Source of the DNA: a virus | DNA: 27,814 nt | IMG/VR virus record: IMGVR_UViG_3300018082_000023 | Span: 1-27,814 of that record | Direction: 5' to 3' (one strand) | Part shown: positions 22,365 through 27,814 of the stretch, one piece after another | Numbering within the stretch: position 1 is the stretch's first letter | Layout of the letters: each line of letters begins with the position of its first letter | Notes under the pieces: generated by a model | The model's database searches: none | What the model saw: only the letters and a program-made list of their open reading frames with translations | What the model was told of the DNA's origin: nothing | Translations under genes and position numbers: made by a program

Positions 22365-24044
22365 TTAAAAAAATGTCCTAATTAATCGTATAACCGCTGG
22401 TTTTTGTTTCAACATTAAAGCCGTCAACATATATAAAATCGCATGATAATAATGATCAGGATTTTTGGTTCTTGGATAAAAAGTAATCCAATCACCCTTT
22501 TCATTTTGTTTCATTGCTTTTATTGGAGCTTTTAAATGCTCATGAAAATCTCGAACTCTTTTTATATCAATTGGAAGTAATAATTCCTTTTCACATATTA
22601 CATCAGAAACAATTTGCATCATTAAAGTTCTATGAATATGAACCACTTGTTCATCATGATGAATTGCTATCTTATCAGATTTTGTTTCCAAATACTGCAT
22701 ATAAAACGCCAACCATACACCTTCTCGTTCCTCTTGAAAATCAACACCCTCATTTTTATCTGGATTAGCATCAATTACGACCGTTTTTGCCGACATATCA
22801 TCGCAATAAAGTTTAAACTCATCCATACTATCTAGTTCAGCCGCCGAAATAATTTTTATTTTATCATTCTCATCCCTTATACCAGTTACAGCATGAATTT
22901 TATTTCCCTTATCTGCTCCAATTACACATGAAAGTTTATTTTGAATTAAAATTAAATGATTACCACGAGCATTATTTATTATTTCATCAGTAAGTCTTGA
23001 ACCCTTCGGCTCATAGGGTAATCCAAGATCAGAATTATATACTTCCTGTTCTTTAAGTGGATTTTTTATATCAACAGCAATTTGATTTAAGTTAGATGTT
23101 GGAAAAAATAACTTACTTACATGATAGCCATGACAATAATTAGAATTAGCGGTTATTTGTGCAACCCACTCAGCATTTGCCGATAATCTATTTAATGGCT
23201 CCTTACAATAACGACAAATTACTTGAATATCTGGCTGATAATTAGATAATTTATTCAGGGATTGGTTTACATCAACCGTGTTCTCACCCCATATAAGATT
23301 TTCATTCCATTTACCGCAGCACTCACATTTGATAGTCCAGACTCTTTGATCACTTCCCCTTTCTCCCTGCGCTTCAGAACCATAGTAAAAAAGCGATATT
23401 CCGGTACCATGAAACGATGGAGTGGAAAAGTAACGGCGAATTGGATTTTTTGCTGCACCAAGTCTTTTCGTAAGCGTGTAAAGCGTACCTTCTTCATAAG
23501 CATCTATTTCATCAGCTATTAATATACTTGCATCCACCGTAATAATTTGTCGTCTTTTTTGAACCCCACGAAAATATATCTGATTATTATTTAATGAAAA
23601 CTTTTTTAAGTTCAATGATCCGGTTACGGCTTTTTGCAATTCCTCATTAGTTAATACAGCATTTCTAGTTCTAGCATCAACAAATTGCTGCATTTGTTCA
23701 CCAGCAGGCAACGTATATAAAATATTACCTTTATGATGACAAGCACGCCAAATCGCAAAAGCCATCATTAACTCAGACATTCTGCATTGAGCACCTTTTA
23801 CGGTAACTTGAAATGGGTGATCATCTCTAGCAATCTCCACTAAACATGGAGCATCTTTAAATGAAAACTTTTCACCCTGATGTTCACCTGAAGAAATTCT
23901 CCATCTCTCAAGAAGAAATATAAAAAAATCTTCTCTAAGTAAAGTCTCAAGATGTTTGAGGTATTTCTTGTGTAATTGAGTCTCCTCCACTCTCAGACTC
24001 TGATGTACGCTCTCTATATTTACTTGGGGTATTAGGTTTTCCAC
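22365..24044 (-). CDS. terL: Terminase large subunit (phage lambda GpA-like ATPase/nuclease)
   Basis: This motor and nuclease pumps DNA into the prohead through the portal. Up to 559 residues are encoded. The ATPase half has a degenerate Walker A (KGAQCRMSE, 83-91) and a Walker B (ILIADEID, 174-181). A zinc ribbon follows (C240/C243 and C277/C280), as in GpA-type enzymes. The nuclease half shows D378 (VIGADKG), D425 (VIDANPD) and D530/H531 (NPDHYYHAILY). The start is uncertain: the GTG at 24044 gives a 98-nt overlap with the previous gene, and the GTG at 23990 shortens the overlap to 44 nt. Neither has a clear ribosome binding site. The missing Gly and Lys of a classical P-loop is a known GpA-family deviation. 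Confidence 0.93.
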   Translation of the reverse strand: MENLIPQVNIESVHQSLRVEETQLHKKYLKHLETLLREDFFIFLLERWRISSGEHQGEKFSFKDAPCLVEIARDDHPFQVTVKGAQCRMSELMMAFAIWRACHHKGNILYTLPAGEQMQQFVDARTRNAVLTNEELQKAVTGSLNLKKFSLNNNQIYFRGVQKRRQIITVDASILIADEIDAYEEGTLYTLTKRLGAAKNPIRRYFSTPSFHGTGISLFYYGSEAQGERGSDQRVWTIKCECCGKWNENLIWGENTVDVNQSLNKLSNYQPDIQVICRYCKEPLNRLSANAEWVAQITANSNYCHGYHVSKLFFPTSNLNQIAVDIKNPLKEQEVYNSDLGLPYEPKGSRLTDEIINNARGNHLILIQNKLSCVIGADKGNKIHAVTGIRDENDKIKIISAAELDSMDEFKLYCDDMSAKTVVIDANPDKNEGVDFQEEREGVWLAFYMQYLETKSDKIAIHHDEQVVHIHRTLMMQIVSDVICEKELLLPIDIKRVRDFHEHLKAPIKAMKQNEKGDWITFYPRTKNPDHYYHAILYMLTALMLKQKPAVIRLIRTFF

Positions 24045-25011
24045 CTCTTATACCATACTTATGGAAAAAATGATTTATTTTTAATCCAACTTCTTCATCA
24101 AATTCAGTACAGCCAGCTAATAATGCTATCTTCCTTATGGTAATATCCTCATCCCTACAATTCTTTAACCATATCACATTATCAATGAGTGTCTTATTAA
24201 GAAACTTTGGACATTTACGAATCTGCCCAGACTGAATATGACATTGAGTTCCACGATTATTTTCAGTTATTTTATCATTCCAACAAACATGAATCTCTCC
24301 CATTTTCTCACCAAAAGCACAATTTTCATAATCTGTAAATTCCATCTTCTGTGAAATATGTTCTGGCAATTGTCCAGCAAACCTATCATCCAATAACTCA
24401 GCTAATGCTTCCTTAGCTTCTTCTTTTGAAGAAAGAGTTTTTGGTAAATTCTCATCATCAGGTAACGGTCTCCTTATCATATCACCAAGAGATTTACTAC
24501 CCATCTCAACGTTCAATCTGTCAAGAGTACGAATATATAAATTAATTACCTTTAATCCATCATCATCAATTCCAAATTTAAGAGATTGTACTGAAACATT
24601 TCTAAGCATTGTTGCCAATTCATTATATCTCGAAATACGATATAATTTATCTGAAAACTTATAAATACTACCAATTCGTAATGTTGCTTCGATATAAATT
24701 TCATCAATTATTTCAGCATACTTTTTACGATAATAAGATAAAGTTTTAATATTAACCGGGTCTAAACCTTTTTCTTTGCGTCTATGATTAAGAATTACAA
24801 TAATTTCTTTTTCGGTTAATCTCAACGCTAAACCAACAACTATTGTAGTTTTATCATCAAACTCAATTTTATCACCCGGCTTTAAATCACTATATTTATT
24901 AACACCATCACCAAGTTTATGCCCAAAATAGTTTTGAATAATGGATTCAAGCTCTTCAGAAATTTCCTCCATTTGAACTTCCTGTTTAACGGATTGAGGA
25001 ATTAAACTCAT
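23947..25011 (-). CDS. Putative terminase small subunit / DNA-binding packaging protein
   Basis: This 354-residue protein lies directly before the large terminase, the usual site of the small subunit that recognises phage DNA. Residues 66-105 (LTEKEIIVILNHRRKEKGLD followed by a basic helix with YYRKKY) look like a helix-turn-helix. A small beta region at 40-62 (DLKPGDKIEFDDKTTIVVGL) precedes it. Four cysteines at 231, 243, 257 and 267 form a possible metal-binding cluster, which is not typical of small terminases. The C-terminal 25 residues are Ser/Glu/Thr-rich and encoded in DNA shared with the next gene. The protein is longer than most small terminases (about 100-250 aa), so it could be a fusion or another regulator. 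The assignment rests mainly on position. Confidence 0.5.
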   Translation of the reverse strand: MSLIPQSVKQEVQMEEISEELESIIQNYFGHKLGDGVNKYSDLKPGDKIEFDDKTTIVVGLALRLTEKEIIVILNHRRKEKGLDPVNIKTLSYYRKKYAEIIDEIYIEATLRIGSIYKFSDKLYRISRYNELATMLRNVSVQSLKFGIDDDGLKVINLYIRTLDRLNVEMGSKSLGDMIRRPLPDDENLPKTLSSKEEAKEALAELLDDRFAGQLPEHISQKMEFTDYENCAFGEKMGEIHVCWNDKITENNRGTQCHIQSGQIRKCPKFLNKTLIDNVIWLKNCRDEDITIRKIALLAGCTEFDEEVGLKINHFFHKYGIRGGKPNTPSKYRERTSESESGGDSITQEIPQTS

Positions 25012-25715
25012 ATAGCCCCAACTATATCGAATGGCTTATAATCTTGCTCAGAAAATGAAAGCTTAGACAATGCTTTTTTACTGGCTGGACCAAATATACC
25101 ATCAACTACCAAGTTCTCACCTTCATTAAATATTTTATTTATTGTTTCTTGCATTAATCTCGAAACTGAATATCTAAATTGATCTAAATTAATTTTCATT
25201 CCCGGACAAACTTTTCTTAGCACTATACTATCATTTTGATCTTTGAAGAAACCAGTCCCAAACAATTCCCTATGACCAAACAACTTATCTGGAGTAAGTT
25301 TAAATTTAAGCAATAAAAAAGTAGCAATTTTGATAGCGTTAGTATATACTCTAGGATCAACAGCTATATTTAATTTATCATCTCTAGTTGGATTATAATC
25401 AATAGAAAATGCGACTGAATCGGAATTATGACCAGCGGCATGATAAGTTATATTGTTTTCACCAACCATGTGATAAATCTGATTACTAACCACATAATAA
25501 TGATAGCTGCAACAAGGAAATCTACGCTCAGAAACAAAGAAATCTGATAATTTCTCAGGAGTCCAATTAGAAGCATCGGTACAATGAAAAACCACTCGTT
25601 TAATAATTCCTTCTTTTGAACTTTCCCTAGTTAAAACCTTCTTTTCTGGGTTAAATTTTGTAAACTCTCGAAAATCACAGTATAAATCTCTAAGTAATTC
25701 AACTTTTAGTCCCAT
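25008..25715 (-). CDS. Endolysin: N-acetylmuramoyl-L-alanine amidase (Amidase_2/T7 lysozyme type) with peptidoglycan-binding motif
   Basis: This zinc amidase should cut the bond between N-acetylmuramic acid and L-Ala of the stem peptide during lysis. Numbering from the chosen start (235 aa), the metal ligands fit H44 (VVFHCTDAS), H148 (LFGHREL) and C170 (KVCPG). K168 lies two residues before the Cys as in T7 lysozyme, and the YHYYV motif at 71-75 supplies the active-site Tyr. A short C-terminal PG_binding_1-like unit ends in VDGIFGPASKKAL (204-216). I chose the ATG at 25715 because GAGGA stands 7 nt upstream. The alternative TTG at 25754 adds 13 residues but has no ribosome binding site. It lacks a signal peptide, so a holin is expected. 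The stop overlaps the next gene by 4 nt. Confidence 0.92.
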   Translation of the reverse strand: MGLKVELLRDLYCDFREFTKFNPEKKVLTRESSKEGIIKRVVFHCTDASNWTPEKLSDFFVSERRFPCCSYHYYVVSNQIYHMVGENNITYHAAGHNSDSVAFSIDYNPTRDDKLNIAVDPRVYTNAIKIATFLLLKFKLTPDKLFGHRELFGTGFFKDQNDSIVLRKVCPGMKINLDQFRYSVSRLMQETINKIFNEGENLVVDGIFGPASKKALSKLSFSEQDYKPFDIVGAI

Positions 25716-26085
25716 ACTCAAGTCCTCTGGTAATTTCAAATATTCCTGAACCAATTGATTTTAAATTATGCGTTCCACCCCAAAATGTCCCAGATGGATT
25801 TAGAAAAGTATCATACACATATTCGGCAAATGGTATATCCAAATCAGACGAGGAAAATGTAATAGAGAATTTACCATAAGAACCATTAGTAATACTTATT
25901 CCACTATCTATTTTTTTAGAAATTATAATTTGTGAATCTAATTGTTCCCATCTATCCCTAACTACAAAAAATATACCATATCCAGTAATATTCTTAACTC
26001 CAATATCATCGCCTAACGTATTATAATCTCTAACAGTACCAAAAATAGTACCAAATGACTGATACCCAAATGAAATCTTATTCAT
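25699..26085 (-). CDS. Putative beta-sandwich tail/baseplate protein
   Basis: This 128-residue protein has the look of small phage baseplate or tail structural proteins of the BppU N-terminal type. It has a GDDIGVKNITGYGIFFVVRD segment (about 25-44), then a KIDSGISITNGSYGKFSITFS block (58-78). A SSSDLDIPFAEYVYDTF block (78-94) and a closing GSGIFEITRGLEYG strand follow. In such proteins, 'TGYxIxFxV', 'sG.v.i.ls', 'ipxgxYxYDv' and 'Gxf.I' follow one another in this order. The match is by eye only. It begins at a TAATG overlap with the previous gene and its end overlaps the endolysin start by 17 nt. Confidence 0.6.
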   Translation of the reverse strand: MNKISFGYQSFGTIFGTVRDYNTLGDDIGVKNITGYGIFFVVRDRWEQLDSQIIISKKIDSGISITNGSYGKFSITFSSSDLDIPFAEYVYDTFLNPSGTFWGGTHNLKSIGSGIFEITRGLEYGTKS

Positions 26086-26387
26086 TAATAAACTCTACCA
26101 CTATCACTGTAAATAAATTTAATGGAATAATCTTTATATTGACCAAGGATTAAATTTTCCATAAATGGAAATGTTATATTTTTATCCAACTGTAAAACAA
26201 ATTCCTTTAAAGAATCTAAATATTTTAACTGAAGTAATAAATCTTTTAAAAATAAAATAGCAAATAAATCTTGATAAATAAATTTTATATGTTTATCATC
26301 TCTAATAAATGGTACTATTTTTTCACCATCATAAGTATAACTAGAATCATCATAAGTTACACCAGATTGATCATAATTTATTGCCAT
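26085..26387 (-). CDS. Putative tail-associated small protein with YDxSGVTYD-type N-terminus
   Basis: The 100-residue product starts with a Tyr/Asp/Ser-rich stretch (NYDQSGVTYDDSSYTYDG). This tandem pattern occurs near the start of small uncharacterised phage structural proteins. The remainder is a hydrophobic, Leu/Phe-rich region (DLFAILFLKDLLLQLKYL, about 40-57) with no clear transmembrane helix. It overlaps the preceding gene by 17 nt. Its stop shares a TAATG junction with the next gene at 26085, which implies coupling. A structural tail role is inferred from the N-terminal pattern and position. No enzymatic motif is visible. Confidence 0.6.
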   Translation of the reverse strand: MAINYDQSGVTYDDSSYTYDGEKIVPFIRDDKHIKFIYQDLFAILFLKDLLLQLKYLDSLKEFVLQLDKNITFPFMENLILGQYKDYSIKFIYSDSGRVY

Positions 26388-26601
26388 TTTTTAATTTCTG
26401 TAATTCTTTTTTTAATTCATCTATCATTTTTAAACTAGACTCCAAATCTTTCATAGCATTTTTTTCAATCTCTATATTACCAGATAATCTAGCCGCTCTT
26501 GATCTTACCTCATATTGATATGACGTATTATTCCATGAAAAAATTTCCATTTCAAGAACTTTTATCTTATTTTCCTCACTTATTTCTAATTTTTCATCCA
26601 T
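26371..26601 (-). CDS. Small coiled-coil hypothetical protein
   Basis: This 76-residue, highly charged protein is predicted to be nearly all alpha-helical. Residues from about 40 to 76 show heptad-like Leu/Ile/Met spacing (KDLESSLKMIDELKKELQKL), consistent with a short coiled coil that could mediate oligomerisation. It has no membrane segment or signal peptide. Its 3' end overlaps the next gene by 17 nt, so the two are probably translated together. I cannot assign a function. The tail or lysis neighbourhood is the only context. Confidence 0.6.
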   Translation of the reverse strand: MDEKLEISEENKIKVLEMEIFSWNNTSYQYEVRSRAARLSGNIEIEKNAMKDLESSLKMIDELKKELQKLKNGNKL

Positions 26602-26613
26602 AAATTCCCCTCA

Positions 26614-26856
26614 TCATGTTATCTGTGTCTCTCTCCTTGCTTTCTCAACCGCCTGTTCCATTGCAAGAGTCCGTCTTACTTCAGCAACTTCTTTGATTAA
26701 AAGCTCAACCGTCATTCGCTTGACAAAAGCCTGCTTACTCTCAGGATTGTTGATCTCTACATCTGGATTCTGAGGATCAGGAACTCTCTCTTGATAATGA
26801 AATCTCTGACAGATTTCTTCAATGTTTGGCTGTGGTATGTTGAGTTGAATTATCAT
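26614..26856 (-). CDS. Small hypothetical protein following the tail fibre gene
   Basis: This 80-residue protein begins with an Ile-rich strand (MIIQLNIPQPN). It then has an acidic, proline-containing middle (DPQNPDVEINNPESK) and a long charged C-terminal helix (KRMTVELLIKEVAEVRR...). It starts 35 nt after the tail fibre stop. Its composition is closer to the higher-GC fibre gene than to the AT-rich genes that follow, so the two probably travelled together. I do not recognise a named family, although short proteins with a proline-rich linker and a C-terminal helix often follow phage fibre genes. A structural or accessory fibre role is inference from position. Confidence 0.7.
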   Translation of the reverse strand: MIIQLNIPQPNIEEICQRFHYQERVPDPQNPDVEINNPESKQAFVKRMTVELLIKEVAEVRRTLAMEQAVEKARRETQIT

Positions 26857-26891
26857 ACAAGTTCTTCTAAATTTTATTTTGGACAGCCATA

Positions 26892-27814
26892 TTATACTAA
26901 TGCTAAATCTCCTACTTTCATCACCCCTCCATCATTGTACCGAACCCTTAATACTGGACTTACTCCATTATCAACAATGACAATATCGCACTGATCTGTC
27001 GGTGGATTAGACGGTGATGCCGTATAGAATCCACGCAGTCGTAATCTTGCCGCAGAAGCAGACGAGCCGAAGATATTAATTTCATTCCGAGAATCAAAGT
27101 TTTGATCTGGACTTGTAGTATTAAATCCTATTTTACCATCAGCAGTTATTCGTATTCGCTCAAGATTGTTTGTATAAAATGTCATTGGATTATTAGCCAG
27201 TTGTTTTATTCTAAATTCGCTTGCAGTAGAAGCAACAAACTCTATGAGACTTGGTTGGGTTGAATGTGCAGAAGAGTAAACGTTAATGAAAAAATCGGTA
27301 GCATTTGCTGACAAGACCATACCAGACAGAGCAGAAGTTCCAACCGTTAAATTTGTTATGACCATCTTTGTTGAATTATTTTGATTCTGACGAACGGCTA
27401 ATAGTACAGTCGAACTAAGTGAGCTAATTCCTGTAGCATCAGCACCAACCGCCAATCCACCATTCATTACTACATTTCCAGCCTGTACCCACAAAGCATA
27501 CGGATTCGTTATAGTAACATTTGTACCAGCTATGGGCGCACCACTAATTGCCCAAGTAGCAGCCGTAGTAAGCGTCTTCGTAGGCGTATCAGATGAATAG
27601 GTAGGAGCTTGAATGACAAATGCTCTCTGAGTTGCAAGTGTAACGCTCCCTGCAAACTGAACTGTCCTTGCAAGATTGAAATTAACGTCTATCGCTTCTG
27701 TGTTGGCAAGAGTAGTATGTAATGCTCCGTCTGTTCTGAATATTGGCACTGGAGTTCCAGATGTTGCTACTGGCTGAACTATATAAAGATGAGCATTACT
27801 TGTTGTTGTCCCTA
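26892..27814 (-). CDS. Tail fibre-like protein, 5'-truncated at the window edge
   Basis: The reading frame stays open to base 27814, so the start lies outside the window. The GTG at 27749 is only an internal codon, preceded in frame by codons for residues such as YIVQPVATSG. About 307 residues are visible. The protein is rich in Thr, Asn, Ser and Ala and low in charge, with beta-type segments and phrases such as NPYALWVQAGNVVMNGGLAV and ITADGKIGFNTTSP. These resemble the repetitive shafts of phage tail fibres, where a GKIGIGTTSP-like motif is common. A role in receptor contact is inferred from this style, not from a recognised catalytic or binding domain. No S74 chaperone domain is visible before the stop at 26892. 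The GC content is visibly higher than in the rest of the window, which suggests recent exchange. Confidence 0.75.
   Translation of the reverse strand, partial: GTTTSNAHLYIVQPVATSGTPVPIFRTDGALHTTLANTEAIDVNFNLARTVQFAGSVTLATQRAFVIQAPTYSSDTPTKTLTTAATWAISGAPIAGTNVTITNPYALWVQAGNVVMNGGLAVGADATGISSLSSTVLLAVRQNQNNSTKMVITNLTVGTSALSGMVLSANATDFFINVYSSAHSTQPSLIEFVASTASEFRIKQLANNPMTFYTNNLERIRITADGKIGFNTTSPDQNFDSRNEINIFGSSASAARLRLRGFYTASPSNPPTDQCDIVIVDNGVSPVLRVRYNDGGVMKVGDLALV

Noticed and set aside
23267-23503. 78-codon minus-strand frame inside the large terminase.
   Set aside because: It overlaps the zinc ribbon and downstream ATPase region in another frame and has no ribosome binding site or recognisable motif.
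1-27814. Possibility that the window is a complete circular genome, with the edge genes joining across the ends.
   Set aside because: Joining base 1 to base 27814 on the minus strand places TAG immediately after the truncated left gene and does not match the frame of the right-edge gene. Replication and regulatory genes are also absent.

Overview
This window is 27.8 kb of an AT-rich double-stranded DNA phage or prophage with long-tailed (siphovirus-like) morphology. Every gene I can support lies on the minus strand, so the map is read from base 27814 down to base 1. Most start codons have good AGGAG-type ribosome binding sites, TAA, TAG and TGA all act as stops, and TTG or GTG starts are common. 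I cannot name the host. The endolysin only shows that it has a peptidoglycan wall. Structural genes run off both edges, so the genome is larger than the window.

Layout in transcription order: (1) 27814-25699, a 5'-truncated tail-fibre-like gene and four small genes, two of which have tail-protein sequence patterns. (2) 25715-25008, an amidase endolysin with a C-terminal peptidoglycan-binding motif. (3) 25011-18611, the packaging and head module: a putative small terminase, a GpA-type large terminase, the portal, a cold-shock-domain protein, a 50-residue basic protein, a scaffold-like protein and the major capsid protein. (4) 18556-14053, a cassette of three GT2-type glycosyltransferase units, one GT9 (heptosyltransferase-type) enzyme and two SAM methyltransferase domains. 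One GT2 and one methyltransferase are fused. The cassette interrupts the virion genes between capsid and connector. (5) 14056-13692, two very small single-span membrane proteins. (6) 13689-9331, head completion, tail terminator-like and tail tube genes, several short coupled ORFs, and the tail assembly chaperone pair joined by an apparent -1 frameshift (A AAA AAC directly before a stop). (7) 9344-1, a virion morphogenesis protein, a 1405-residue tape measure protein, and tail tip or hub genes ending in a gene cut by the left edge.

How the genes work together: terminase and portal package DNA into a capsid built by scaffold and capsid protein. Connector and terminator proteins join it to a tail whose length the tape measure sets. 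The hub, tip and fibre proteins bind and enter the host, and the endolysin opens the wall at the end. The sugar cassette and the cold-shock protein are not needed for this core programme and are the most interesting accessory parts. Tight spacing and many 1-4 nt stop/start overlaps suggest polycistronic, translationally coupled expression. I found no convincing intrinsic terminator, tRNA, CRISPR array, integrase or insertion sequence.
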